From positions 310,001-374,000 of the forward strand of contig NZ_CAESCH010000002.1 in assembly GCF_903166545.1 (NCBI RefSeq): 64,000 bases of DNA, given 5' to 3'. Made by a program: the position numbers and the translations under genes. This DNA is from Metabacillus schmidteae (GTDB taxonomy: Bacteria > Bacillota > Bacilli > Bacillales > Bacillaceae). Below are positions 46,362-54,659 of the stretch, one piece after another (positions within the stretch are counted from its first letter, which is position 1; the number at the start of each line of letters is the position of its first letter). The notes beneath the pieces are model-generated. The model did not search any database. It worked only from the letters and a program-made list of their open reading frames with translations, and had not been told where the DNA came from.

Positions 46362-47327
46362 ATGGCAGAAACATTACCTAAGGTAGTCATCATCGGCGGC
46401 GGTACAGGATTATCGGTTTTATTAAGAGGCTTAAAGAAATTTCCTGTTGATATTACTGCGATTGTAACTGTTGCCGATGATGGCGGGAGCTCAGGAAGGC
46501 TCCGAAATGAATTAAATATCCCACCTCCTGGAGATATTCGCAATGTATTAGCAGCATTATCTGATGTTGAACCTCTCGTTGAAGAGCTGTTCCAGCATCG
46601 TTTTAACAAAGGAAATAATTTAATTGGTCATTCGTTAGGAAACTTAATCCTGGCGGCAATGACGAACATTACCGGTGACTTTGTCCATGCGATCAGAGAA
46701 ATGAGCACAGTGTTAAATGTGAGGGGAAAAGTATTGCCGGCTGCAAACACAAGCGTAGTTTTGCATGCAGAGATGGAAGATGGAACCGTTGTGTCAGGAG
46801 AATCAAAGATTCCTTTTTCAGGAAAGAAGATTAAGCGGGTGTTCCTCAGTCCGAATAAGATTGAACCACTGCAGGAAACGGTTGATGTGATTCGGGAGGC
46901 TGATTTAATTGTCGTCGGACCCGGCAGCTTATATACAAGTATTTTACCGAATCTTCTTGTTCCAAAAATAGGGGAAGAGGTTCGCAAAGCAAAAGCAAAA
47001 AAAGTGTATATTTGTAATGTAATGACACAAGCTGGCGAGACGTTGGATTTCTCTGCTAGTGATCATGTAAAAGCTTTATACGATCATATGCAGGAATCTT
47101 TCATTGATACAATTCTTGTCAATGAAGAGGAAATTCCGGCACACATTAAATCTCTTTATGAGGAGGAACTCGCAAAGCCGGTCCATTATGATATTGAGAA
47201 CCTAAAGTCACTTGGGCTGGAAGTGTTAACAGATAAAATTGTAAGTTATGAAAACAATGTGATAAGACATGATACAAACAAGGTAGCTAAGCTATTATAT
47301 GGAATTCTACAACATGAGATGACATGA
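46362..47327 (+). CDS. yvcK: YvcK/GlmR, UDP-sugar-binding gluconeogenic growth factor
   Basis: A 321-residue CofD-like Rossmann protein, needed for cell shape and growth on gluconeogenic carbon sources. In B. subtilis it binds UDP-GlcNAc and controls GlmS. ATG 46362 gives the usual N-terminus ([23 protein letters not shown]), 4 nt after the rapZ stop, but it has only a poor binding site, so translation is probably coupled to rapZ; in-frame TTG 46335 is another option. Family motifs are [49 protein letters not shown] and [14 protein letters not shown]. Confidence 0.92.
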   Translation: MAETLPKVVIIGGGTGLSVLLRGLKKFPVDITAIVTVADDGGSSGRLRNELNIPPPGDIRNVLAALSDVEPLVEELFQHRFNKGNNLIGHSLGNLILAAMTNITGDFVHAIREMSTVLNVRGKVLPAANTSVVLHAEMEDGTVVSGESKIPFSGKKIKRVFLSPNKIEPLQETVDVIREADLIVVGPGSLYTSILPNLLVPKIGEEVRKAKAKKVYICNVMTQAGETLDFSASDHVKALYDHMQESFIDTILVNEEEIPAHIKSLYEEELAKPVHYDIENLKSLGLEVLTDKIVSYENNVIRHDTNKVAKLLYGILQHEMT

Positions 47328-47355
47328 GTTCCTGGTAAAGAATGGGGGTGCAGAA

Positions 47356-48306
47356 ATGTCATTTGCATCTGAGACGAAAAAGGAATTAACCAACTTAGAA
47401 CTAAAACCATGCTGTTTGAAAGCAGAACTTTCAGCACTTATTCGAATGAATGGATCACTTTCATTTTCGAATCGTATGCTTATCTTAGATATTCAAACGG
47501 AAAATGCAGCGATTGCAAGAAGAATTTATACTCTTCTAAAAAAACAATATGAAATATCAGTCGAACTGCTTGTTCGAAAAAAGATGCGCTTAAAGAAAAA
47601 CAATGTCTATATTGTGCGTCTTGTTGAGCGAGCAAAAGAGATTTTAGAAGATCTTAATATTCTCAATGAAGGTTTTACATTTTATAGAAGTATTTCTGAA
47701 GACCTGGTGAAGAAGAAATGTTGCAAGCGCTCTTATATTAGAGGAGCCTTCCTTGCAGGAGGGTCTGTGAATAATCCGGAAACTTCATCCTATCACCTTG
47801 AAATTTTCTCACAATATAAGGAACATAATGATTCTCTTTGTGAGTTAATGAATACATTTGAATTAAACAGTAAAACTTTGGAACGTAAAAAAGGATTTAT
47901 TACGTACTTAAAGGAAGCCGAAAAAATTACAGAATTTTTGAATATCATCGGCGCACATCAGGCATTACTTAGATTTGAAGACGTTCGAATTGTCCGGGAT
48001 ATGCGGAATTCTGTTAATCGTTTAGTCAACTGTGAAACAGCCAATCTAAACAAAACAATAGGAGCTGCTCTTAGACAAGTTGAAAATATTCGCTTTATTG
48101 ATGAAAGAATTGGTTTAGATGCTCTACCGGATAAATTGCGGGAAATCGCAAGACTCCGAGTAGAATACCAGGATGTTACACTAAAAGAGCTTGGAGAAAT
48201 GGTTTCAAGCGGTACAATTAGCAAATCAGGCATTAATCATCGCTTAAGAAAGCTTGACGAAATAGCTGAACAACTTAGATCAGGCCAGCCGTTATCTATA
48301 AAATAA
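47356..48306 (+). CDS. whiA: WhiA-type DNA-binding protein
   Basis: A 316-residue protein with an N-terminal LAGLIDADG-like domain (about 10-200, with the degenerate endonuclease motif [20 protein letters not shown]) and a C-terminal helix-turn-helix ([34 protein letters not shown]). The catalytic acidic residues of homing enzymes are missing, as is normal for WhiA. In Streptomyces it controls sporulation; in B. subtilis it affects cell division and chromosome segregation. GGGGGTG lies before ATG 47356, 28 nt after yvcK. Confidence 0.95.
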   Translation: MSFASETKKELTNLELKPCCLKAELSALIRMNGSLSFSNRMLILDIQTENAAIARRIYTLLKKQYEISVELLVRKKMRLKKNNVYIVRLVERAKEILEDLNILNEGFTFYRSISEDLVKKKCCKRSYIRGAFLAGGSVNNPETSSYHLEIFSQYKEHNDSLCELMNTFELNSKTLERKKGFITYLKEAEKITEFLNIIGAHQALLRFEDVRIVRDMRNSVNRLVNCETANLNKTIGAALRQVENIRFIDERIGLDALPDKLREIARLRVEYQDVTLKELGEMVSSGTISKSGINHRLRKLDEIAEQLRSGQPLSIK

Positions 48307-48331
48307 TAATAAAAAGGAAGAGGAGATTACC

Positions 48332-48589
48332 ATGGTTGAAAAGTTAGTTGAAGTAAATCTAAAAACAGGTTTACAGGCACGTCCAGCAGCATTATTTGTA
48401 CAAGAGGCGAATCGCTTTGCATCAGATATATTTTTAGAGAAAGATGGAAAAAAAGTAAATGCAAAGAGCATTATGGGTTTAATGAGTTTAGCTGTTAGCT
48501 CTGGAGCAGAAATCAACCTTATTGCTGAAGGCAGCGATGAGCAGGAAGCTGTAGACGCATTAGCTAAGTTTGTTGAACAAGAAGGGTAA
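48332..48589 (+). CDS. crh: Catabolite repression HPr-like protein Crh
   Basis: An 85-residue HPr homologue. The site that is His 15 in HPr is Gln 15 here (KTGLQARPAALF), so it cannot carry PTS phosphate, while Ser 46 (NAKSIMGLMSL) is kept for HprK. This pair of residues defines Crh. P-Ser-Crh acts as co-repressor with CcpA, and Crh also binds methylglyoxal synthase in B. subtilis. AGGAAGAGGAG lies before the ATG. It is the last gene of the yvcI cluster and is followed by a terminator. The kinase HprK is encoded at 29160 and a candidate CcpA site lies before sigL. Confidence 0.95.
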   Translation: MVEKLVEVNLKTGLQARPAALFVQEANRFASDIFLEKDGKKVNAKSIMGLMSLAVSSGAEINLIAEGSDEQEAVDALAKFVEQEG

Positions 48590-48593
48590 TAAC

Positions 48594-48630
48594 AAGACAC
48601 ACCGAAGTTTACAGGCGGTGTGTCTTTCTG
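48594..48630 (+). terminator. Rho-independent terminator after crh
   Basis: AAGACACACCG (48594-48604) pairs perfectly with CGGTGTGTCTT (48616-48626), followed by TCTG and T-rich sequence. The T-run is short. Confidence 0.82.
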
Positions 48631-48688
48631 TTTAGAAGTAGTAGGTTTTGAACATGCTTATCATCAGACATTAATTTGCTTTTAAAAC

Positions 48689-48722
48689 AAAAAAGCTAAA
48701 ACCGTATTGGCTTTAGCTTTTT
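48689..48722 (-). terminator. Rho-independent terminator after clpP
   Basis: AAAAAAGCTAAA and TTTAGCTTTTT arms (48690-48700 and 48712-48722) around CCGTATTGG give an A-tract on the plus strand, that is, a U-run at the end of a minus-strand transcript. Confidence 0.82.
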
Positions 48723-48729
48723 ATCAATT

Positions 48730-49323
48730 TTATTTTCCTAGAGTATTACGATCTAACACTTTATCAATTAAACCATACTCCAGTGCACGTTCAGCTGTCA
48801 TGAAGTTATCACGCTCTGTGTCACGCTCGATCACATCTAGTGGTTGACCTGTACGATCAGATAAAATTTTGTTTAATTTATCACGTAAGAATAAGATACG
48901 TTTTGCAGCAATTTCGATTTCAGTTGCCTGTCCTTGAGCTCCACCAAGTGGTTGGTGAATCATCACTTCAGAGTTAGGAAGAGCATAACGCTTTCCTTTG
49001 TCTCCAGCTGCAAGTAGGAATGCACCCATTGAAGCAGCCATACCGATACAGATTGTTGATACACTTGGCTTAATAAACTGCATTGTGTCATAGATAGCCA
49101 TACCAGCTGTGATAGATCCACCCGGGCTGTTAATATAGATCGAGATATCTTTCTCTGGATCTTCTGCTTCTAAGAAAAGTAGTTGAGAAACGATAGAGTT
49201 TGCCACATTATCGTCAATTCCACTACCAAGCATGATGATACGGTCTTTTAAAAGACGGGAGTAAATGTCATAAGCACGCTCACCACGGTTTGTTTGTTCG
49301 ATAACTGTAGGGATTAAATTCAT
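48730..49323 (-). CDS. clpP: ATP-dependent Clp protease proteolytic subunit
   Basis: A serine protease that forms a 14-mer barrel and degrades proteins fed by ClpC, ClpX or ClpE. The 197-residue product has the usual length. The catalytic triad can be placed at Ser 98 (GMAASMGAF), His 123 (MIHQPLGG) and Asp 172 (DTERDNFM). AAGGAGG lies about 8 nt before the ATG on the minus strand. A promoter overlapping a CtsR box lies about 125 nt upstream, so heat and protein stress should induce it. It is monocistronic, convergent with crh. Confidence 0.97.
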   Translation of the reverse strand: MNLIPTVIEQTNRGERAYDIYSRLLKDRIIMLGSGIDDNVANSIVSQLLFLEAEDPEKDISIYINSPGGSITAGMAIYDTMQFIKPSVSTICIGMAASMGAFLLAAGDKGKRYALPNSEVMIHQPLGGAQGQATEIEIAAKRILFLRDKLNKILSDRTGQPLDVIERDTERDNFMTAERALEYGLIDKVLDRNTLGK

Positions 49324-49447
49324 TTTCGTATTCCTCCTTTAATATAAGAAAGATTTTTCGTCCTAAAGGGTATTATGTAGATACTATGTAATCCTTTAAG
49401 ACTTTACACATAGACATGAAACAAAAGGTAAATCTTTATGTATCTCC

Positions 49448-49477
49448 ATCATACAACTAAGGTCAATAAAGGTCAAA
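49448..49477 (-). promoter_or_regulatory. clpP promoter with overlapping CtsR operator
   Basis: On the plus strand GGTCAATAAAGGTCAAA (49461-49477) is the CtsR heptad direct repeat (GGTCAAA-n3-GGTCAAA, one mismatch). On the minus strand the second heptad contains -35 TTGACC (49476-49471), followed by a 17-nt spacer and -10 TATGAT (49453-49448). CtsR binding would cover the -35 and first part of the spacer. Confidence 0.88.
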
Positions 49478-49598
49478 CGAAAAGACCAATGCAGCACAAT
49501 GAATTTTAAATATGGATATCTATGTGTTCCTTACTATCCTATGTATGGTAAAAGCATAACATGTAATCATGTTTCCCACATTTTTTGGATTTCAAACA

Positions 49599-49752
49599 AC
49601 AAAAGCGCAAGCGCCTTGATCAGCCCCGACAAGCATAAGACGATTTAGAATAGAAGGCGTTCTTTGCCTTCAATTCTAAATTGGCTTATGACCTCGAGGG
49701 GCTAGGCGCTGGAGCTGGATGTCGTGCGCTTAGCCACAGTTCAAGAATTTTT
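49599..49752 (+). repeat. Family II long-hairpin repeat, copy F
   Basis: About 150 bp: CAAAAGCGCAAGCGCCTTGA, CAGCCCCGACAAGCATAAGA, then the hairpin arms CGATTTAGAATAGAAGGCG and GCCTTCAATTCTAAATTGG, then CTCGAGGGGCTAGGCGCTGG and the tail CCACAGTTCAAGAATTTTTA. It matches copy E almost base for base, in opposite orientation 9.3 kb away. Its location between clpP upstream DNA and the DUF2269 gene is outside both coding regions. Confidence 0.87.
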
Positions 49753-49775
49753 ATGGATATCCTAAACAATACTAA

Positions 49776-49803
49776 GAAAAGCAGCACCCATAAGATGCTG
49801 CTT
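49776..49803 (-). terminator. Rho-independent terminator of the DUF2269 gene
   Basis: AAGCAGCA (49779-49786) pairs with TGCTGCTT (49796-49803); the A-rich left flank gives a U-run for minus-strand transcription. Confidence 0.8.
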
Positions 49804-49816
49804 ATCATACATATTT

Positions 49817-50269
49817 TTAGAATGGTTTGATTGTCATTAGGATAATTAAGATAATAGCTGAAATATGTAATACATTGTTTAATGGAGCGGATTGTTTTGC
49901 GAGTGTTATGTACTCCTCCGGTAGCTCCTCACCTTGATGGTTTTCAAGAGCTTGCATTTGAGCCTTTGCTTTCTTTGGTAATAATCCTGCGGCAATTGGT
50001 TGGACAGCCACATAAATAACAAGTGATGCAATGTACCAAATTTCTTTGAATAAATAAGGATTAATAATGGCCATGATGATTCCTGTAATTAATAATACAA
50101 TGCTTCCAACCTTCGCAAACTTTTCGATCCCTTCTGAAACAGCAAGCGCAAATTTCGCTTGTGAAACTGTTTTGACACTGCGCATCAAAACAGGCATGCC
50201 AAAGCTGGCACCAAGCCCAACAACTGCTGCAACAATATGGATTAGTAATAATAATGAGTAAATTGTCAT
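49817..50269 (-). CDS. DUF2269-type membrane protein
   Basis: A 150-residue protein with four hydrophobic helices (about 4-22, 52-70, 78-97 and 130-148). MTIYSLLLLIHIVAAVVGLG at the N-terminus with an invariant-looking His in helix 1 and the PL-x-x-A-x-x-P-L pattern near the end fits the DUF2269 integral membrane family. AGGAGGTGCACT lies before the ATG on the minus strand. A central polar loop carries KKAKAQMQALENHQGEELPEE. The function is unknown. It is a single gene with its own terminator. Confidence 0.75.
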   Translation of the reverse strand: MTIYSLLLLIHIVAAVVGLGASFGMPVLMRSVKTVSQAKFALAVSEGIEKFAKVGSIVLLITGIIMAIINPYLFKEIWYIASLVIYVAVQPIAAGLLPKKAKAQMQALENHQGEELPEEYITLAKQSAPLNNVLHISAIILIILMTIKPF

Positions 50270-50427
50270 AGTGCACCTCCTCCTTTTTACCTATATTGTA
50301 AATTATACATAAAAAGGGATAAATTAGAACCGTTATTTTGAAAGTATTTTTCCAATAAGAATACTTGAAAAGACAGTTGAAATTAAGAGAAAGTTAAAGT
50401 ATAATTCATCGTACTGACATATATTGT

Positions 50428-50503
50428 GCGCTCGTAGCTCAGTTGGATAGAGCGGTGGTTTCCGGTACCACGTCTGTCGGGGGTTCGAATCCCTTCGAGC
50501 GCG
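50428..50503 (+). tRNA. tRNA-Arg (anticodon CCG)
   Basis: The acceptor arms GCGCTCG (50428-50434) and CGAGCGC (50496-50502) pair fully. The D arm is GCTC-AGTTGGATA-GAGC; the anticodon arm is GTGGT-TTCCGGT-ACCAC with CCG in the middle of the loop; the T loop is TTCGAAT. CCA is not encoded. It reads CGG codons. A tRNA-Arg in this place next to clpP matches trnQ of B. subtilis as I recall. Confidence 0.95.
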
Positions 50504-50517
50504 TCTATAAATTCAAG

Positions 50518-50558
50518 AAAAGCAAGGGTTTGAGTTGATCTCAGGCCCTTGCTTTTTT
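50518..50558 (+). terminator. Rho-independent terminator after tRNA-Arg
   Basis: AAAAGCAAGGG (50518-50528) pairs with CCCTTGCTTTTTTT (50546-50558). The loop contains a second small stem (TTTGAG/CTCAGG). Confidence 0.88.
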
Positions 50559-50732
50559 TATGTAGTAAAAACATTGGAAACTACCAAATCAACGTGCTGC
50601 TGTGTATGTAGGCTTTTTTATTTTGGCTTGAAAAATGTCATGCTGCTAATACCTTACTTAAATTAGAAACACGGACACAATAGTCTTGAAAAATACGTAG
50701 ACTCTATATGTACAAACATAAAGGAGGTATAT

Positions 50733-51263
50733 ATGGGGCTTATTATTTCTGATTTCAAACGACGTAAATTAAATAAATTTAAAATATTATATTCTATATT
50801 TTTAAATCGTGGGGTATCTGCTGTTCTAATTTATAGGATTTCTTTTTGGTGTTATAAACATAAAATGAAATTTTTAGCGTCTTTATTGTATCAACTAAAT
50901 GTCTTGATTAATTCATGTGAAATATCATACAGCGCTGAAATAGGAAAAGGTTTTGCTATTGTTCATCCTGTAGGAGTTGTAATTGCAAGTATAAAAGCAG
51001 GAGACAATTTAACTGTTTTTCAAAACGTGACGATTGGTAAAAATGGCAAAGTTAATTCGAAAGGTCTATCAAGACCAGAAATTAAAAATAACGTTACTAT
51101 ATATTCAGGAGCAGTTATAGCAGGTCCTCTTGTTATCGGTGAAAATGTTATTATCGGAGCTAATACGGTAGTGCAGAAAGATCTACCGGATGGATCAAAA
51201 GTGATTGGTCAAAGACCTTCTATACAATATTCACCTGTAAATCCAGTATCGAACGTGGAGTGA
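50733..51263 (+). CDS. Serine-acetyltransferase-like hexapeptide transferase
   Basis: A 176-residue protein related to CysE-type and capsule-locus acetyltransferases. An N-terminal helical part (VSAVLIYRISFWCYKHKMKFLASLLYQLNVLINSCEI) leads into hexapeptide repeats (about 70-160): ISYSAEIGKGFAIVHPVGVVIAS, GDNLTVFQNVTIG, then IKNNVTIYSGAVIAGPLVIGENVIIGANTVVQKDLPDGSKVIG. The GFAIVHPVGVVI segment with its His is the usual active-site region. AAGGAGG precedes the ATG. No cysteine or polysaccharide genes are next to it. With its AT-rich codons and position between a tRNA gene and an IS element, it is probably an acquired gene or remnant of a surface-sugar locus. Confidence 0.8.
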   Translation: MGLIISDFKRRKLNKFKILYSIFLNRGVSAVLIYRISFWCYKHKMKFLASLLYQLNVLINSCEISYSAEIGKGFAIVHPVGVVIASIKAGDNLTVFQNVTIGKNGKVNSKGLSRPEIKNNVTIYSGAVIAGPLVIGENVIIGANTVVQKDLPDGSKVIGQRPSIQYSPVNPVSNVE

Positions 51264-51287
51264 AAGGAACAAAAAATCTAATACTGT

Positions 51288-51339
51288 AAAAGGGGCCGAC
51301 CCAAAAGTCTAGATTTTAGACCTTGGGTTAGCCTTTTTT
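51288..51339 (+). terminator. Long hairpin terminator after the transferase gene
   Basis: AAAAGGGGCCGACCCAA (51287-51303) and TTGGGTTAGCCTTTTTT (51323-51339) form the outer stem, with AGTCTA/TAGACC forming an inner one. Confidence 0.84.
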
Positions 51340-51379
51340 CATACTTTTATTTTTTTAATTCAGTTAACGTAAAAACCGA

Positions 51380-51510
51380 GACGTTCCATTGCGCTCCAGA
51401 CACTTGCTTTCCGCGGGGAGGAAGCTGAGCCTCCTCGCCTTCGGCTGTGGGGTCTCAGCCTTTCCTCACTTCCCGCAGGAGTCAAGTGTCTTACGCTCCA
51501 TTCCACTATC
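51380..51510 (-). repeat. Family I repeat, end-type b, copy G
   Basis: About 131 bp, the same type as copy A but inverted: it reads, on the minus strand, GATAGTGGAATGGAGCGTAA ... GACTCCTGCGGGAAGTGAGG, AAAGGCTGAGACCCCACAGC, GAGGAGGCTCAGCTTCCTCC and GTGTCTGGAGCGCAATGG. AGACACTTG and CAAGTGTCT (51397-51405 and 51483-51491) form the inner ends. It lies 140 bp upstream of the transposase gene. Confidence 0.85.
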
Positions 51511-51648
51511 GATCTAAAATTATATTCATAGAAGCAAAACCCCTACGAAAACAGTCTTTTTTAAAGAGTAATTAAACAACAAAAAAATCGCCCCATTTTG
51601 TATAATTAAGTTACCACACCAAATTATCCAAGAAAGGAACGATTTTTT

Positions 51649-53238
51649 ATGAAATATGATCATATCTCTTTCGTTAATTATAACATGAATCAGTTAGTTC
51701 TTCCATTAGACCTTGAAATTCTCATCCCTCAAAATCATTTATCTACCATTGTCCATGAAGCTGTAGAAAAGCTAGACGATACATTGTTATTTCAACCCTA
51801 CAAAGGTGGTGGACGCCCATCATATCATCCAAAAATGTTACTTAAAGTCATCGATTATGCTTATACACAAAAAATTTACTCAGGAAGACAGATGGAAAAG
51901 TTACTAACCGAAAATATCTACTTTATGTGGTTAAGTGGTAGTCAAACTCCTGATTTTCGTACAATCAATCGGTTTCGATCCGAGCGAATGAAAGATATTA
52001 TCTATCAAGTCTTCTTTTCAATTGTAGAGTTACTACGTGAAAAAGGATTGGTAAAGCTGGAGCACTATTTTGTTGATGGGACTAAGATAGAAGCAAATGC
52101 AAATCAATATACATTTGTTTGGAGAAAAGCGACAGAAAAATATGATAAAAGTTTAGATGACAAATATCGTCAACTCGCTTTCCAAATTGAGCAAATCCTT
52201 GAAGAAGAGGAAAAGTCCGCCCCTTCCGCGGGGCTAGAAGAAAAGCTGAAAGAAACACCGATTACTTCAGAACAGATTGAACATAGTATTAAAAAGTTAG
52301 AAAAACATTTAGAAACAGAACCCAAAAATAAAGAGGCGAAAAAAGTTGTTCGATTACTAAAAAAAGATTATCTTCCTCGTAAAGTGAAATATGAAGAACA
52401 AAATCGACTATTCAATGGAAGAAACAGTTTCTCGAAAACAGACACTGATGCGACCTTTATGAGAATGAAGGAAGATCATATGCGAAATGGGCAATTAAAA
52501 CCAGGATATAATGTACAAACAGGGACAGAAGGTCAGTTTATTACGGGCTTCTCACTTCATCAAAGAGCAGGTGATCCAAGTTGCTTAATCCCTCACCTCA
52601 AACACTTGGAGGTGCACGGAGTGAAACCCCAAAAAATAGTTGCCGATTCTGGCTATGGTAGTGAGGAAAACTATGATTTTCTCGAAAGAGAAGGACGAAC
52701 AGCATACATAAAATATAATACGTTTGATCAAGAACAAAAAAAGAGCTGGAAAAAGAAAATCGATCGTGTAGAAAATATGGAGTACGATGAGGAGGTAGAT
52801 GAGTTTATTTGTGCAAACAAGCAACGCCTTATTTTTCAGTATGAAACCACAAGAACATCAGATAATGAATATGTATCAATTAAAAGAAGATATTCTTGTT
52901 TTGAATGTACCGGCTGCCCATTCCAAATAACTTGTGCCAAAGGGAAAGAACAAAAAACAATTACAATATCTCTAGAAAATCAAAGGCAAAGAAAAGAGAT
53001 TCGTGAACGTCTTCAGAGTGAGGAAGGCCGGAAATTATATAGTCAACGAAAATGCGATGTGGAAAGTGTATTTGGACAGTTAAAACACAATCAACAGTTC
53101 AGACGGTTTTCAATGCGGGGTCTCCAAAAAAATACGATTGAATGGGGGCTTCTTTGCGTTGCACATAACTGTAAAAAAATGCAGAAAGCGATAAAAAGAA
53201 ATAAAGAAATGAGGAAAATTGATACCAATAAGGGTTAG
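51649..53238 (+). CDS. IS1182-family transposase
   Basis: A 529-residue, apparently intact DDE transposase. The N-terminal DUF772 region has QPYKGGGRPSYHPKMLLKVIDYAYTQKIYSGRQMEKLL and WLSGSQTPDFRTINRFR. The catalytic residues are probably Asp in HYFVDGTKIEANA, Asp in KIVADSGYGSEENY and Glu in YSQRKCDVESVFGQLKHNQQFRRFSMRG. A coiled, charged insert lies between (about 165-255), and a Cys cluster (CFECTGCPFQITCAKGK) near 425 may bind zinc. GAAAGGAACGA precedes the ATG. I could not find convincing terminal inverted repeats or a target duplication, so the ends of the element are left open. Confidence 0.93.
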   Translation: MKYDHISFVNYNMNQLVLPLDLEILIPQNHLSTIVHEAVEKLDDTLLFQPYKGGGRPSYHPKMLLKVIDYAYTQKIYSGRQMEKLLTENIYFMWLSGSQTPDFRTINRFRSERMKDIIYQVFFSIVELLREKGLVKLEHYFVDGTKIEANANQYTFVWRKATEKYDKSLDDKYRQLAFQIEQILEEEEKSAPSAGLEEKLKETPITSEQIEHSIKKLEKHLETEPKNKEAKKVVRLLKKDYLPRKVKYEEQNRLFNGRNSFSKTDTDATFMRMKEDHMRNGQLKPGYNVQTGTEGQFITGFSLHQRAGDPSCLIPHLKHLEVHGVKPQKIVADSGYGSEENYDFLEREGRTAYIKYNTFDQEQKKSWKKKIDRVENMEYDEEVDEFICANKQRLIFQYETTRTSDNEYVSIKRRYSCFECTGCPFQITCAKGKEQKTITISLENQRQRKEIRERLQSEEGRKLYSQRKCDVESVFGQLKHNQQFRRFSMRGLQKNTIEWGLLCVAHNCKKMQKAIKRNKEMRKIDTNKG

Positions 53239-53297
53239 GAATAGCCCTTTTAATTGAAAAATCCCACTATTTGGATTCTTATAAAAACACATAAGAA

Positions 53298-53350
53298 AAG
53301 GGTGCTCAAAAGGTTGTCATTTAACGACCTTTTGAGTCACCCTCTTTTTT
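53298..53350 (+). terminator. Strong hairpin terminator downstream of the transposase
   Basis: AGGGTG-CTCAAAAGGT and ACCTTTTGAG-TCACCCT arms (53299-53314 and 53327-53343), then T-rich. It may mark the right part of the IS element. Confidence 0.82.
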
Positions 53351-53351
53351 A

Positions 53352-53590
53352 TGTTTTTAATAAGTGATCAATTATAAAATCATAAGGGGAACGAGGTTAA
53401 TATTCTGAATTTAGGAGTCCTACAAGATACAACTCATTCTTGGTGCAATGATAACTTCAGAAAGTTAATGGCTTGTCGGTCCAAATACATGGAGTAAAAT
53501 ACGAAAAAGAAACTTCCCGTTTAAAAACGGGAAGTTTTCTTTATGCAAAGGTATATCAACCTTTCATCTGACTGATAATGATCCTGAGGA
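53352..53590. other. Gap between IS region and small ORF, with one terminator
   Basis: No gene with a start signal. A short frame reading LNLGVLQDTTHSWCNDNF (about 53404-53457) could be the stub of a lost gene, not identifiable. AAACTTCCCGT and ACGGGAAGTTT (53510-53520 and 53527-53537) with flanking A and T runs make a clear orphan terminator with no gene before it. This suggests a deleted gene. Confidence 0.45.
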
Positions 53591-53600
53591 GGTGTGCGTA

Positions 53601-53831
53601 ATGGACGAGGATTTATACATTATCAACGCTAAAGCAACTATCTTATCTTCATTATTAAACGGAAATATACCGTCAGCAGAAGAATGTCATCTCACAGCAG
53701 AAGAGTTCAATAAAATATGTGGGATGTTATATAACGAAGGATTTGTGAGACGGACAAACTTGGGAAATGCCCTTAATGCTGAAGTATCAGATAAAGGGAT
53801 GAGCTTTCTTCATATGATCACAGAAGCCTAA
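53601..53831 (+). CDS. Small winged-helix-like protein (76 aa), unknown function
   Basis: ATG 53601 follows GAGGAGGTG (53585-53593) by 7 nt, a strong start. The 76-residue acidic product reads MDEDLYIINAKATILSSLL, then AEECHLTAEEFNKICGMLYNEGFVRR, then EVSDKGMSFLHMITEA. The helix-turn-helix spacing plus the final beta-wing-like part (GFVRRTNLG...AEVSDKG) resembles small winged-helix regulators. I know no named relative. A terminator overlaps its stop codon, so it is monocistronic. The gene stands between an IS element and an efflux operon. Confidence 0.65.
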   Translation: MDEDLYIINAKATILSSLLNGNIPSAEECHLTAEEFNKICGMLYNEGFVRRTNLGNALNAEVSDKGMSFLHMITEA

Positions 53832-53866
53832 AAGCCAAAAACAAGGTTTTTAGGCTTTATTTTTTC
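53824..53866 (+). terminator. Rho-independent terminator of the small winged-helix gene
   Basis: AAGCCTAAAA (53824-53833) and TTTTAGGCTT (53848-53857), followed by TATTTTTT. The 5' arm includes the stop codon. Confidence 0.85.
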
Positions 53867-53891
53867 TTACATCTTTGCTCAAAAAATTAAA

Positions 53892-53976
53892 GTGACAATG
53901 TGTCACTTTTTTTATTGACTTATGACACGGTGTCATTATATAATACATCTTGCGATCAATTATGACACGGTGTCAC
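53892..53976 (+). promoter_or_regulatory. Promoter and three palindromic operators of the TetR/MFS operon
   Basis: -35 TTGACT (53915-53920) and -10 TATAAT (53939-53944), 18-nt spacer. Operator 1, the perfect palindrome TGACACGGTGTCA (53923-53935), sits within the spacer. Operator 2 is the identical 13-mer at 53963-53975, between the -10 and the start codon. Operator 0, TGACAATGTGTCA (53893-53905), has one mismatch and lies upstream of the -35. Centres are 30 and 40 nt apart. It is almost certainly autoregulation by the TetR protein. Confidence 0.88.
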
Positions 53977-53999
53977 TTATTGGAGAGGAAGTGAACAAA

Positions 54000-54659
54000 T
54001 TGCCTAAACAAACATTTTTTCAAATACCAAAAGAAAAACAGGATACTTTAATTCAAGCAGCTAAGGAAGAGTTTTCCAGAGTTCCATTACATGAAGCGTC
54101 AATTGCCAATATTGTTAAGAGTGCTGGAATTCCAAGAGGAAGCTTTTATCAATATTTTGAGGATAAAGAGGATTTATTTTATTACTTAACAAACCAGTTG
54201 ATTCAAAGAAATAATGAACGATTTATCACAATATTAAAGGACAAAAATGGAGATATATTCGAAGCATTTATTGAATTGTTTCAATTAGTCATCAAGAACC
54301 AAAGAGAGCAGGAGTATAAAAACTTCTTTAAAAATGTTTTTCTCAATATGAATTACAAATTGGAAAACAAGTTAGCGGATCATATGTATGAAAACAAGAA
54401 AAAGCAGTATCAAAATATCCTTGCTTTAATCAATCGAGATCAATTAAACATTAAAGATGAAGAAGAACTACGTCAGGTCGTTAAAATTTTGAGAGCTATT
54501 ACCTCCCAAAATTTTGTTCAGGTTTTCGGTCAGGATTTAACGAATGAAGAAGCGTTAAACAATTATATGGCACAAATTGAGTTACTTAAAAGAGGACTTT
54601 GCAAGAAAGAATACCAAGTGAAAAACACTAACGAAGAAATTTACATGAAAGAAGGTTAA
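54000..54659 (+). CDS. TetR-family transcriptional repressor of the efflux operon
   Basis: A 219-residue TetR regulator. The N-terminal helix-turn-helix is KEEFSRVPLHEASIANIVKSAGIPRGSFYQYFEDKEDLFYYL, a very good family match. The rest is a helical ligand domain. The start is probably TTG 54000 (MPKQTFFQIPKEKQ is the usual N-terminus of this subfamily), with AGAGGAAGTGA upstream; GTG 53991 is a possible alternative. A longer frame from 53922 runs through the promoter and is not real. The stop is immediately before the MFS start. It should repress the operon by binding the three TGACACGGTGTCA-type sites and be released by a drug or other small molecule. Confidence 0.9.
   Translation: MPKQTFFQIPKEKQDTLIQAAKEEFSRVPLHEASIANIVKSAGIPRGSFYQYFEDKEDLFYYLTNQLIQRNNERFITILKDKNGDIFEAFIELFQLVIKNQREQEYKNFFKNVFLNMNYKLENKLADHMYENKKKQYQNILALINRDQLNIKDEEELRQVVKILRAITSQNFVQVFGQDLTNEEALNNYMAQIELLKRGLCKKEYQVKNTNEEIYMKEG

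Noticed and set aside
51540..53350. Terminal inverted repeats of the IS element
   Set aside because: I compared both flanks of the transposase gene and found no convincing matching ends; the element boundary is left undefined.
53922..53999. Longer TetR start at 53922
   Set aside because: The added codons run through the -10 and both operators and lack a binding site; the TTG at 54000 gives the normal N-terminus.
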